Below are positions 56,021-63,324 of a stretch of 64,000 bases of DNA, one piece after another; position 1 is the stretch's first letter; each line of letters begins with the position of its first letter. Source of the DNA: a virus. Location of the stretch: positions 26,773-90,772 of IMG/VR virus record IMGVR_UViG_3300046314_000223; one strand, given 5' to 3'. The translations under genes were made by a program, and so were the position numbers. Below the pieces are notes generated by a model. It saw only the letters and a program-made list of their open reading frames with translations, was not told the DNA's origin and made no database searches.

Positions 56021-56995
56021 ATGGGTGGAAATGCAATCAAATCAGCCAACCGAATCAACAAGCAGCAGTATGATGTTGCCGTGGATAAGTTGGAATCTAT
56101 CCTGAATGGTAATAGCATCATGAATGCTATCATCCCAGCTTACTTCAACAAGGAAACCTTTGGTGATATTGACGTGGTGATCGTTGAACCATTGACTGTC
56201 AATCAAGTCAAGGAGTTGTTCGGCGCAACAGAAATTGTCAAGAATTCCAATGTCATCTCCTTTGGTTTCAACGTCGAGGGTCTACCAACAATTCAAGTTG
56301 ACTTGATCTACCAGTCAGAACAAACCTTTGAGTTTGCGGTTGCGTATTTCAGCTTCAATGACCTTGGCAATCTCATGGGTCGAATTTTTCACAAGATGGG
56401 AATGAAGTTCGGTCATGATGGTCTTTGGCTGCCAATAAGAGATGGTACAAATCAATTCCACGAGGTTCTTCTAACTCAAGACTTTGAGGAAGCACTTACG
56501 GTCGTTGGTCTGGATTATGACCGCTGGTGTTATGGCTTTGCTGACCTGACCGACATCTTTGAGTTTGTTCGGTCATCCAAGTTCTTCAATTCTGACATCT
56601 ATCTGCTTGATAACCGGAATGCAATATCCAGAGTCCGTGACAGCAAGCGCAAGACTTACATGGAGTTCCTGAATTATAATGAGCAGAATCCATTGTCCCG
56701 ATACACATTTGTAAAGGATAAGAGTTTCTATCTGCCGCTGATTTTCTCCTACTTCCCTGAAGCTGGCATGGAATACTTCACTGCCATGGAGGAACATCGA
56801 ATGAAGATGGCCGCCAAGTTGATGTTCAACGGCGATCTGGTTCGGGACTGGACTGAACTTGAAGGTAAGTCATTGGGTGAATTTATGCGGGAACTCAAGG
56901 CAGCAAATCCCAGACTCTGTGACTACAAGCTGGTCTTGGAGATGAGTGACGAGGAAATCAAGACAATGGTAATGACAACTTTTGGAGAGAAATGA
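56021..56995 (+). CDS. Nucleotidyltransferase-fold protein (324 aa)
   Basis: 324 residues from the cassette ATG (MGGNAIKSANRINKQQYD). FGDIDVVIVEP near residue 50 has the G-D-x-D pattern of nucleotidyltransferases, with a third acid likely in QVDLIYQ near 95. The C-terminal 200 residues are helical. Phage proteins of this type are known but their substrate is not; antitoxin, tRNA or antibiotic-type nucleotidyl transfer are possibilities. Confidence 0.65.
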   Translation: MGGNAIKSANRINKQQYDVAVDKLESILNGNSIMNAIIPAYFNKETFGDIDVVIVEPLTVNQVKELFGATEIVKNSNVISFGFNVEGLPTIQVDLIYQSEQTFEFAVAYFSFNDLGNLMGRIFHKMGMKFGHDGLWLPIRDGTNQFHEVLLTQDFEEALTVVGLDYDRWCYGFADLTDIFEFVRSSKFFNSDIYLLDNRNAISRVRDSKRKTYMEFLNYNEQNPLSRYTFVKDKSFYLPLIFSYFPEAGMEYFTAMEEHRMKMAAKLMFNGDLVRDWTELEGKSLGEFMRELKAANPRLCDYKLVLEMSDEEIKTMVMTTFGEK

Positions 56996-57549
56996 TGAAC
57001 CCATCGAAGGCATTTGAATCGGCCAAGACAAACAAAGAGTATCTGGTGACTGCAGAGAAAGCGACGTGGGCATATCATTGGGATCGAAATGATCATCCGC
57101 ATGCACATACGTTCCTTACCGGAAAGATTCTTCGGAATGAATTGTTTGATCACGTCACCGGAAAACAAGAACTGTCACCAAAGCGGATGTTTGAGGAACA
57201 GTGCACTGTATGTTGGCGCACTCGTTATGAGATTAGAAACGATTCTCTCGCGGGGCATTGTATTCCAATGGAATCTTTGAAACCAATTGAAGAAGTGATT
57301 CTTGCAGAGGAAGATAAGTTCCTGTCGCTACTGAACTCCGCTGAGAACAGAATTCCGCAGTTGCTTGCAGAGAAGTTCAATGGAGTTCTTGATGCAGAGG
57401 CTCTGTTCTATCTGCAGTCAACTTCTGGGTTCCCGCCTGATGTGGTTGCGCTGCACTATGATGAGCGGGAGATTGAACGATTGATGCCTGAGTTCGACAC
57501 ACTGATGCAGTCCCATAAAGGTAAGTCGGGAAACTTCAGAAAGAAGTGA
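56992..57549 (+). CDS. Hypothetical protein, faint tRNA-synthetase resemblance (185 aa)
   Basis: 185 residues, overlapping the previous gene by ATGA. LDAEALFYLQSTSGFPPDVV near residue 135 recalls the LYDTYGFP segment of alanyl-tRNA synthetases, and CTVCWRTRYEIRN may bind a metal, but most of the catalytic domain is absent. I treat the resemblance as weak. Confidence 0.5.
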   Translation: MMNPSKAFESAKTNKEYLVTAEKATWAYHWDRNDHPHAHTFLTGKILRNELFDHVTGKQELSPKRMFEEQCTVCWRTRYEIRNDSLAGHCIPMESLKPIEEVILAEEDKFLSLLNSAENRIPQLLAEKFNGVLDAEALFYLQSTSGFPPDVVALHYDEREIERLMPEFDTLMQSHKGKSGNFRKK

Positions 57550-57552
57550 GAC

Positions 57553-57588
57553 GGCGCTTAGTTGAACCGAGTCACGGTTTGGGCGCCT
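57553..57588 (+). other. Structured intergenic repeat
   Basis: An outer GGCGC/GCGCC pair and an inner AACCG/CGGTT pair with AGTCA loop form a stem-loop after the previous stop. No T-run follows; it may be a 3'-end stabiliser. Confidence 0.4.
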
Positions 57589-57613
57589 CGACAACAGTGA
57601 TGTTTGTCTAAAA

Positions 57614-57676
57614 TTGACTACATTCCAGAATATGTGATATAATTCAACCATCAACTCCACTACAAGGAACTACATC
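57614..57676 (+). promoter_or_regulatory. Promoter TTGACT-18-TATAAT and leader
   Basis: TTGACT (57614-57619), 18 bases, TATAAT (57638-57643), CAACCATCAACTCC and AAGGAACTACATC before the ATG at 57677. Best match to consensus sigma-70 sites in the window. Confidence 0.85.
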
Positions 57677-58018
57677 ATGAAATCCGTCATCAACATCATT
57701 CACCAACAAGATGGCTCCGTCACCTCTGAAATCTGTCAGGTTCCAGATGACTACATCCAATGCTCTGTGTCCGGCACATGGGTTCCAAAATCTGAGATGT
57801 GCGATTCCGATGGGAACATGATTCGCACAAATTCACTCTGTGTATCGAGTTTGTCGTATAATGAAAAGACTCACATTCGTAAAGCAACCGATGAATATAA
57901 GGCATCACCTAAGTATCATGAACAAACAGAAAAAATTAAGGCAATGCCATCATTACAAAACAGTTCATTTCTAAGTCAAGAATTTCTAAACGGACTGTTT
58001 TTATTTATATCAATTTAA
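57677..58018 (+). CDS. Hypothetical protein (113 aa)
   Basis: 113 residues. The middle CSVSGTWVPKSEMCDSDGN has two Cys and a GTW motif as in small zinc or beta-hairpin modules; the last 15 residues are hydrophobic (FLNGLFLFISI). Unknown. Confidence 0.6.
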   Translation: MKSVINIIHQQDGSVTSEICQVPDDYIQCSVSGTWVPKSEMCDSDGNMIRTNSLCVSSLSYNEKTHIRKATDEYKASPKYHEQTEKIKAMPSLQNSSFLSQEFLNGLFLFISI

Positions 58019-58034
58019 CAAAACAAATCGGCTA

Positions 58035-58054
58035 TGTTAAATTCAACATAGTTA
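58035..58054 (+). other. Small hairpin in the 58019-58120 gap
   Basis: CTATGTT/AACATAG with a 6-base loop. It lies between the previous gene and the TTGTATAAT promoter-like element at 58109-58114 that precedes the next micro-gene by 7 bases. Confidence 0.4.
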
Positions 58055-58120
58055 GGCAAGGAATCATAATCTATCTTTAGTCGTTAAGTAGTTGACGAAT
58101 TTAAGTTGTATAATACTGTT

Positions 58121-58300
58121 ATGAAAAATACTGACTTGCCCACAATACAAGCCCACCATGGTCATGTATATTGGGATGATTTGTGGGTGGTTATTCGGAA
58201 AACCGAACGAGTTTTTGATGGTCAGTTTGGTACCACAATTGGTGCATACGTATATCAACATTTGTTTTTAAACGTCAATAATCAACTATGCGACAGCTAA
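58121..58300 (+). CDS. Micro-gene family member (59 aa)
   Basis: MKNTDLPTIQAHHGHVYWDD then LWVVIRK: 59 residues. It opens the 58121-59213 run of six members and is not overlapped upstream; TATAAT at 58109-58114 may drive it. The D-D-L-W-V-V stretch recurs in the member at 58673. Confidence 0.7.
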   Translation: MKNTDLPTIQAHHGHVYWDDLWVVIRKTERVFDGQFGTTIGAYVYQHLFLNVNNQLCDS

Positions 58301-58327
58301 ATATAGTTCGGTGTTCTTTTTCATACC

Positions 58328-58492
58328 ATGAAAACATCTGACTTCCCAAAAATCATCAAGCCGCCAACGACCCAACGACTTCTATCCGATGTGATGCAAT
58401 GTGTTTTCACTTGTCTTAATGGTAAAATGTTCGTCACGGGACAGATGATCAGAGTTCCAATCATGCGTACATTCGATAGCATCAATAAATGA
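58328..58492 (+). CDS. Micro-gene family member (54 aa)
   Basis: MKTSDFPKIIKPPTTQRLLS..., 54 residues, with Phe in place of Leu in the signature. It begins 27 bases after the previous stop. Confidence 0.65.
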   Translation: MKTSDFPKIIKPPTTQRLLSDVMQCVFTCLNGKMFVTGQMIRVPIMRTFDSINK

Positions 58493-58686
58493 AACTCAGA
58501 GACTTACCGATGGTTCCCAACACGGTGCATGATGGTCTGAATGGTTATCGAGTCAGCACAGATGTTTCTATTGGTGGTGCATGGAGAGGATATTCTTCTG
58601 CTACTATGAGTAACGACGGATGTTGTGCTTTCTTAGTTATTGATGAGACATTTGAAATGATTTTTGACGATTATGAAAACTACTGA
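58489..58686 (+). CDS. Micro-gene family member (65 aa)
   Basis: MKLRDLPMVPNTVHDGLNGY..., 65 residues, ATGA overlap with the previous gene. Ends FDDYENY, whose codons carry the next start. Confidence 0.65.
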   Translation: MKLRDLPMVPNTVHDGLNGYRVSTDVSIGGAWRGYSSATMSNDGCCAFLVIDETFEMIFDDYENY

Positions 58687-58876
58687 CCTACCATTAAACA
58701 ATCACATTGATGTGTTGAGCACCGATGATTTGTGGGTGGTTGTTGGAATTGTTAAAGGTGCCGTAGGGCTTGCCACCAAAAGGTTTGCCACCAAAAGGTT
58801 TTGGTTAGACCCGGTTTACTTCAAACTGGGATTGCCCGTTAGAAATCAAATTTTTAACTTGGCGTCAAAAGAATGA
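58673..58876 (+). CDS. Micro-gene family member with internal 15-bp duplication (67 aa)
   Basis: MKTTDLPLNNHIDVLSTDDL then WVVVGIVKG, 67 residues, 14-base overlap. A tandem 15-bp repeat near 58770-58800 encodes ATKRF twice. Its C-terminus (DPVYFKLGLPVRNQI) is clearly related to that of the next gene (EPVYLKLILPVRTQI), showing duplication. Confidence 0.7.
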   Translation: MKTTDLPLNNHIDVLSTDDLWVVVGIVKGAVGLATKRFATKRFWLDPVYFKLGLPVRNQIFNLASKE

Positions 58877-59052
58877 AGACTACTGACTTACCTTTACAAT
58901 ATCGGATTGATGTACGGATTCGGTGGGGTGTTTTTTTGCGTGTTGAATACGCCGCAGAGGATGTCACCCAAACGTCTATGTTTGAGCCGGTTTACTTAAA
59001 ACTGATATTGCCTGTTAGAACTCAAATTTTGCAGTTAGCTCCAAAAGAATGA
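58873..59052 (+). CDS. Micro-gene family member (59 aa)
   Basis: MKTTDLPLQYRIDVRIRWGV..., 59 residues, ATGA overlap. Paralogue of the preceding gene at both ends, with a different middle. Confidence 0.7.
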   Translation: MKTTDLPLQYRIDVRIRWGVFLRVEYAAEDVTQTSMFEPVYLKLILPVRTQILQLAPKE

Positions 59053-59213
59053 AGACGAGTGAGCTACCTAAAATCAACAAGTCACCACCGATCTATTATC
59101 AGATGGTTGGATTCATAGTGACTGTTGTTTCGATGAATGAAACAGGCAAACTTCCAATGATTCTTGTTGGCGTCCATGAAAACGATTGGGTGGTGGCTGT
59201 CTTGAGTTGTTAA
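59049..59213 (+). CDS. Micro-gene family member (54 aa)
   Basis: MKTSELPKINKSPPIYYQMV..., 54 residues, ATGA overlap. Its last 4 bases overlap, tail to tail, the homing-endonuclease remnant on the other strand. Confidence 0.7.
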   Translation: MKTSELPKINKSPPIYYQMVGFIVTVVSMNETGKLPMILVGVHENDWVVAVLSC

Positions 59214-59527
59214 TTTTTCTTTCTGGTGCTATAAGGAACCAAGTTTTCTGGGAGTGGACTGGAGAACCGAGATGGGTTGATTCGGTAGATGATTCCGGTC
59301 TTTGTGTCGATATACTTGTTGGCATTATGCGCCCGGATCGTGACATAACGACCTTTAATGACAGCATCCAGAGACTTCAATACGCCAATCAGGAAAACTT
59401 CATCGACGGTATCCCATATGTATTCAAAGCGATTAAAATTTCCTTGGAGAATTTCGTTGGTTATCTTAGTCTTCGCTTCTGCGAGCTTAAACCGACGCAT
59501 CTTTTCCTTGGCGGCTTCAGTTTGCAT
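59210..59527 (-). pseudogene. C-terminal remnant of a homing endonuclease
   Basis: 105 residues. KITNEILQGNFNRFEYIWDT then VDEVFLIGVLKSL and a basic tail match the last 110 residues of the 418-residue endonuclease at 62059-63315 (KITNEILRGDFGRFEYLWDT). The catalytic and repeat parts are missing. It lies on the same strand as the N-terminal piece at 60705-61271, suggesting that one endonuclease gene was broken apart by the material between them. Confidence 0.65.
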
Positions 59528-59535
59528 TGGGTGGG

Positions 59536-59652
59536 ATGATGATTCGTGCGTTGGGTAATCTGTGGTATAATGTCTTTACTTCAAAACAACGAGAGTATTT
59601 TGGGTATGACTACGAGAATTTTAGTAAATCTATTGTAGATTTCAACGCTTAA
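59536..59652 (+). CDS. Possible small protein (38 aa)
   Basis: An ATG-ATG start in a region otherwise without a gene opens 38 codons (MMIRALGNLWYNVFTSKQRE...) ending at the TAA in CTTAAATA. The composition (YFGYDYENFSKSIV) looks coding. The TGTGGTATAAT element at 59561-59571 lies inside it, so the frame and a promoter overlap. Confidence 0.35.
   Translation: MMIRALGNLWYNVFTSKQREYFGYDYENFSKSIVDFNA
59561..59571 (+). promoter_or_regulatory. Extended -10 promoter TGTGGTATAAT
   Basis: TATAAT at 59566-59571 with TGTGG before it and TTCGTG 17 bases upstream. It would drive the 59669-60531 genes. Confidence 0.45.
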
Positions 59653-59668
59653 ATATTAGGAGTAAATA

Positions 59669-59854
59669 ATGAAAGAAGTCAGTTTTGATGTAATGTGTAT
59701 TGACTCAGACGGAGTAGGATCATGGGAAGAAGTGATTTTAGACTCTGTACATGATGATCTAATGTTTGGCACTATTCGTCGCATTGGGAAACGGGTAAAA
59801 TTCTGGGATAGTTCAGATGATTCTGAAGATGACTATACTGGTCTTATAATCTAA
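59669..59854 (+). CDS. Small acidic protein (61 aa)
   Basis: 61 residues after a good TTAGGAG ribosome site: MKEVSFDVMCIDSDGVGSWE..., strongly acidic at the end (DSSDDSEDDY). Not of the micro-gene family. Unknown, possibly a DNA-mimic or inhibitor by charge only. Confidence 0.55.
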   Translation: MKEVSFDVMCIDSDGVGSWEEVILDSVHDDLMFGTIRRIGKRVKFWDSSDDSEDDYTGLII

Positions 59855-59869
59855 ATTGTTTGAGGTACT

Positions 59870-59980
59870 ATGAAAACAATCAAATTAATCTGGCATTACG
59901 TTCAATACTTACTGCTGCCTGTTGCGTTTATACAGCACTTGATTCCTTCTATGAAACAAGCGTTTAAAAATGTCAGCTAG
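59870..59980 (+). CDS. Small hydrophobic peptide (36 aa)
   Basis: 36 residues, MKTIKLIWHYVQYLLLPVAF then IQHLIPSMKQ; one probable membrane helix. Overlaps the next gene start by 11 bases. It forms, with the following two genes, a compact coupled set. Confidence 0.5.
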   Translation: MKTIKLIWHYVQYLLLPVAFIQHLIPSMKQAFKNVS

Positions 59981-60431
59981 CTATGTTCTGTATAAGCAAG
60001 CAACACCAGAGCAAGCGCAGGCGTTTACAGCAGGTCAGGGCGTGAGGCTTGGTGCTTATGGTGACCCGGCGGCGATACCTAGGGCAGTGTGGGATAACAT
60101 GCTATTGACTAAGGCATCATTCTGGACCGGTTACACGCATAACCTGAAGGTACAGCCCAGCATGGCGGATCTGTGCATGGTATCGGCAGATAGTCAACAG
60201 CAAAGCGCATCAGCCAAAGCACACGGGCGGCGAAGCTTCCGGGTTATACCCTTGACACAATGGCAAGCTAAAGGCAAAGCGTCAGTAGCATCTCACGAAA
60301 TACTGTGCCCAGCTTCAGCAGAGGCAGGGGTGAGGGTTACGTGCGATAGTTGTAAGCTATGCAACGGGACGAAATCTAAGGGGAAATCTATTGCAATAAT
60401 TGTGCATGGTCCGGGGGCAAAGTATGCATAA
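59970..60431 (+). CDS. DUF7227-like phage protein, foreign codon use (153 aa)
   Basis: 153 residues. ILCPASAEAGVRVTCDSCKL followed by CNGTK and IAIIVHGPGAKYA matches a family of phage proteins I recall under DUF7227, with a four-Cys probable metal site. It uses codons such as GCG, AGG and GGG much more than the flanking genes, a sign of recent transfer. Function unknown. Confidence 0.65.
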   Translation: MSASYVLYKQATPEQAQAFTAGQGVRLGAYGDPAAIPRAVWDNMLLTKASFWTGYTHNLKVQPSMADLCMVSADSQQQSASAKAHGRRSFRVIPLTQWQAKGKASVASHEILCPASAEAGVRVTCDSCKLCNGTKSKGKSIAIIVHGPGAKYA

Positions 60432-60531
60432 TACATTGTTGCATAAATACAACAGTATAAAGCGGTGGTTACTTGCTGCGTTTATTGTAGCAGCATGCAT
60501 GGCTTATCCGCTGGCTTTGCTGAGTGCATGA
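60424..60531 (+). CDS. Small membrane peptide (35 aa)
   Basis: 35 residues (MHNTLLHKYNSIKRWLLAAF then IVAACMAYPLALLSA): basic N-terminus and one hydrophobic helix. It overlaps the stop of the previous gene by 8 bases. Too short for a firm assignment; could be a small toxin-like or accessory membrane peptide. Confidence 0.45.
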   Translation: MHNTLLHKYNSIKRWLLAAFIVAACMAYPLALLSA

Positions 60532-60551
60532 TGCGGGTGCTGGCGTTTGTA

Positions 60552-60683
60552 TAGCAAGACCGTTTGACCTGACGGTCGCACTAGCGTGAGATGATGCAAG
60601 GGTATAAAATAGAACGATCGCGCTATTATTAGCGCTGGGAATATCTCGAATGGCTCTCTGAGGGTAACTTCAGGGGGCCTTTT
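60552..60683 (+). ncRNA. Candidate structured RNA: three hairpins and terminator
   Basis: Three stems follow in a row: GACCGT/ACGGTC (60558-60577), GCGCTA/TAGCGC (60620-60635) and GGCTCTCTGA/TCAGGGGGCC (60652-60679, with G-T pairs) ending in TTTT. It includes ATAAAAT-type promoter-like sequence near 60604. The last stem is an intrinsic terminator. A small RNA or merely a structured 3' end are both possible. Confidence 0.4.
60652..60683 (+). terminator. Rho-independent terminator of the foreign island
   Basis: A 10-bp stem with two G-T pairs and an 8-base loop, then TTTT. It closes the plus-strand genes 59669-60531. Confidence 0.65.
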
Positions 60684-60704
60684 CGCATGGACAATGTGCA
60701 TATA

Positions 60705-61271
60705 TCAACGCATAGAAACGCGCTGTGACAAGCGGTAGACCCCAATGCATACCCTAGCATCAACCAATGTTAAACGACGGCCCCTAGGGGCGTTTAAAGC
60801 GCTAGAAATGACGTCTGGGTTCTGTGTAGGATTATCATACCCAGTTTTGTTTCGGTAGTTTTCCGCTTTCTTATCAAGAAGCTCTTGGCTCTTTGATGGA
60901 TGGTCAACATCATAGACGTTGATCATTGCGGCGCGGAATGCATCCGTCCCATATGGCGTTATACTGGTATTGTTGTTCATGTTTAGCCACTCAGATGAAG
61001 TGGCGCAATCATTCTCAACTAAGAACTGGGTTTCGTAGTCATGAACATCACCAACTTCGTCTTTGGTTTTGATACTGATGACTCGGAAAGCAGCAAGACC
61101 TTCTTCCTCAATGATTTTGTGAACGACCTTGGAACTGGTCTGGTATCCACCCGGTTGCATGAACTCTGATGGGTGACAGCCTTTAGCGTAACGACAACCG
61201 GCATATCGTTTGCCAGAAGCAACATGCTGAATGATGTAAAAATAAGGGACGTAAATAGGTTTGCTGGACAT
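60705..61271 (-). CDS. GIY-YIG homing endonuclease, truncated (188 aa)
   Basis: Residues 1-150 match the start of the 418-residue gene at 62059: PYFYIIQHVASGKRYAGCRY, CHPSEFM, TSSKVVHKIIEEEG, DYETQFL (metal Glu). One repeat of the C-terminal type (TGYDNPTQNP) remains; then the sequence becomes unrelated (ALNAPRGRRLTLVD) and stops. The C-terminal DNA-binding domain survives separately at 59210-59527. The nuclease domain is intact by motif, so it might cut without proper targeting, or be dead. Confidence 0.7.
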   Translation of the reverse strand: MSSKPIYVPYFYIIQHVASGKRYAGCRYAKGCHPSEFMQPGGYQTSSKVVHKIIEEEGLAAFRVISIKTKDEVGDVHDYETQFLVENDCATSSEWLNMNNNTSITPYGTDAFRAAMINVYDVDHPSKSQELLDKKAENYRNKTGYDNPTQNPDVISSALNAPRGRRLTLVDARVCIGVYRLSQRVSMR

Positions 61272-61279
61272 GCAGACTC

Positions 61280-61350
61280 CTTGTTTGTTTTAGAAGATGT
61301 TTAGAGGTAGCAGAGACTGCGAATCTCGTGGCTACCAACTTTATTTAGGG
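61280..61350 (-). promoter_or_regulatory. Late promoter plus hairpin leader of endonuclease gene
   Basis: In the minus direction: CCCTAAATA (61342-61350), then a hairpin with GGTAGC/GCTACC and inner GAGA/TCTC (61306-61336), then CTAAACA and AAGGAG before the ATG at 61271. The same layout, with compensating base changes, stands before the 418-residue endonuclease gene. Confidence 0.65.
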
Positions 61351-61374
61351 TTTCTTGATTTTGATGATAAAAAG

Positions 61375-61405
61375 TTGCGTTGTGGCCTAAAAGTTGTGAT
61401 ACAAT
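61375..61405 (+). promoter_or_regulatory. Promoter TTGCGT-19-TACAAT
   Basis: TTGCGT (61375-61380), AGTTGTGA and TACAAT (61400-61405), 53 bases before the ATG at 61458. Another GTGATACAAT site. Confidence 0.65.
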
Positions 61406-61457
61406 ACAGGCATCGGACGTTGATTCGATTCAAACCTAACCATGAAGGACTAACCAA

Positions 61458-62084
61458 ATGTCAAATGAACTCACCCCATCGCAAGCAGCACTCATCCCAC
61501 AGTACGTTTCGGAATATGTGGCACACGGTTTCTACACCAGTTCCGGTACCCGTGAAGATGATGAACACATCGCTCGTGCAACCGAGCGCGCATACAAGAA
61601 CGCTATTTCCCGCAAGCGCCACGATTCCATCACTAAGGTTCCGATGGTCGTGGTTGGTTCCATGAAGCAAGTCGTTCACATGATGAAGCAAACCATTCAA
61701 GGTGATGCCGACGCAATCAAATCCACGATTCAATCTGCTCGTCACAATGGTCAATTCCAAGCAGCAACTGATGCTCGATTCATGTTTCACTTGGAAGTTC
61801 TTGGGGTGGGTGGGGACGCGCTTGAATGGCATTGCGTATCTCCTTTGTACCGCAAGAACGGTGGGGTGTTTTTATTTCCTGAAATTTGTTTCTGCGTTCG
61901 TCCACCGATCCGTTTTGATGATGACTCTGACGGCAATCCCGTTCCGATCTGGAATGAAGAATCTGCGCCGACTGTTTATACACCTCAGAATCCAACTGAC
62001 ATCAACGATGTCACGAAATACTCCGTTGAAGACATCGAAGACCTCCCCAACACCGTTGTCATTCAGGGAAAGAGCTTCCTTTAA
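61458..62084 (+). CDS. Hypothetical protein (208 aa)
   Basis: 208 residues: helical N-terminal half (QAALIPQYVSEYVAHGF, MMKQTIQGDADAIKSTIQSA) and beta-type C-terminal half. Codons are of the strongly expressed type (GGT, CGT, AAC). It overlaps the endonuclease on the other strand by 26 bases at its end. Unknown. Confidence 0.65.
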   Translation: MSNELTPSQAALIPQYVSEYVAHGFYTSSGTREDDEHIARATERAYKNAISRKRHDSITKVPMVVVGSMKQVVHMMKQTIQGDADAIKSTIQSARHNGQFQAATDARFMFHLEVLGVGGDALEWHCVSPLYRKNGGVFLFPEICFCVRPPIRFDDDSDGNPVPIWNEESAPTVYTPQNPTDINDVTKYSVEDIEDLPNTVVIQGKSFL

Positions 62085-63315
62085 GCACAAAGTTAACGGG
62101 AAGGGGTTTGCTAAACATTGATTGGACTACGTAATACGTTTTGTTAGTCAAAACATCAACATACCCTTCCCTGCCAAGCTTCCCACTCTTGATGCTGATG
62201 TATCTCCCTTCCCCATATGTTCGGTTAAGGGATTTCATCACGCCAATAAGGAATACTTCATCTACGGTATCCCACAGATATTCAAATCGACCAAAATCAC
62301 CTCGTAATATTTCGTTGGTGATTTTGTCTTCTGTGTTTTTATGTCTTGATGTCCGTATGCGATCAATGATGATTGGTGAGTGACTGGCGTTTTCTACGCC
62401 ATATCTTTCTCTCATCGTATCTTTGGCCTTCTCTCTAACTATCGGACACAGCAGTGCGGTTTCAACGCCACGGCTTTCCATATTGGTTTGCCTACTCTTG
62501 GCTTGAATCTCGGGAGACTTCATTTGATGATCGACCCCATATCGATCCATCAATGTTGATGTAGCTTTTGCTCTAACCACGGGACATTGTAGTACACTCC
62601 CAAATCCTCGTCGTTCCATGTTGGTCTGTTTGGTCTTTTCCCGGATTTCTTGTGCCTGCTGTGGAAATTCCGTTCCATATCTCTCAGTCATGGTCTGTCG
62701 GAATCTATCATGCGATTCTGGATTATGCATTGGATTTTCGACTCCATATCTATCATTCATGGTCTGTCGAACGGTTGCTTTAACTTCTTTGGCTTGCATT
62801 GGGTGGTCAACTCCCCATCTCTCTTGGCATGTTTTCTTAGCCATTTCCATGACTTCAGGTAACTGCAACGTGCAATCAACTCCATGACGAGCCTGATTTG
62901 TCTGTCTGATGGATTCTATAAATGCTGGATGATGGGAGACGTTTTCGACGTCATATCGGTCTCTTAGGATGTTCTTAAATTCTTCCGAACCAAATGCGGG
63001 GCGTTTGTTGTTGTGCATATTGAACCACTCTGATGAAGCAGCACAATTATTCTCAACCAAGAAATTTGTCTCGTAGTCATGGACATTGCCAATTTCATCT
63101 ATGGTCTTAATTTCGACCACGACAAATGCATCAATGCCTTCTTCCTTGATGATTTTCTTAATCTTCTTGGAACTGGTTTTGTAACCATCTTCGGTCATGA
63201 ACTCTGATGGATGACAGCCTTTGGCAAAGCGACAACCGGCATACTTCTTTCCAGAAGCAACATGCTGAATGACGTAAAAGTAAGGGACGTGCGGATAAAT
63301 AGGTTTGCTGGACAT
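62059..63315 (-). CDS. GIY-YIG homing endonuclease with RYG repeats
   Basis: 418 residues. GIY-YIG domain at 10-95: YFYVIQHVASGKKYAGCRFA, TSSKKIKKIIKEEG, HDYETNFLVEN (metal Glu). Residues 110-310 hold six or seven repeats of about 28 residues with the core RYGVEN-x-HxP-x-x-x-x-RxRQT, as in modular DNA-binding parts of large phage homing enzymes. The C-terminal domain (KITNEILRGDFGRFEYLWDT) occurs in damaged form at 59210. This is the apparently complete copy of a family present three times. Confidence 0.8.
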   Translation of the reverse strand: MSSKPIYPHVPYFYVIQHVASGKKYAGCRFAKGCHPSEFMTEDGYKTSSKKIKKIIKEEGIDAFVVVEIKTIDEIGNVHDYETNFLVENNCAASSEWFNMHNNKRPAFGSEEFKNILRDRYDVENVSHHPAFIESIRQTNQARHGVDCTLQLPEVMEMAKKTCQERWGVDHPMQAKEVKATVRQTMNDRYGVENPMHNPESHDRFRQTMTERYGTEFPQQAQEIREKTKQTNMERRGFGSVLQCPVVRAKATSTLMDRYGVDHQMKSPEIQAKSRQTNMESRGVETALLCPIVREKAKDTMRERYGVENASHSPIIIDRIRTSRHKNTEDKITNEILRGDFGRFEYLWDTVDEVFLIGVMKSLNRTYGEGRYISIKSGKLGREGYVDVLTNKTYYVVQSMFSKPLPVNFVLKGSSFPE

Positions 63316-63324
63316 GCAGACTCC

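Noticed and set aside
62600-62890. CRISPR-like regular repeats in 62400-62950
   Set aside because: The periodicity comes from protein repeats (RYG modules) within the endonuclease gene; units differ and there are no spacers.
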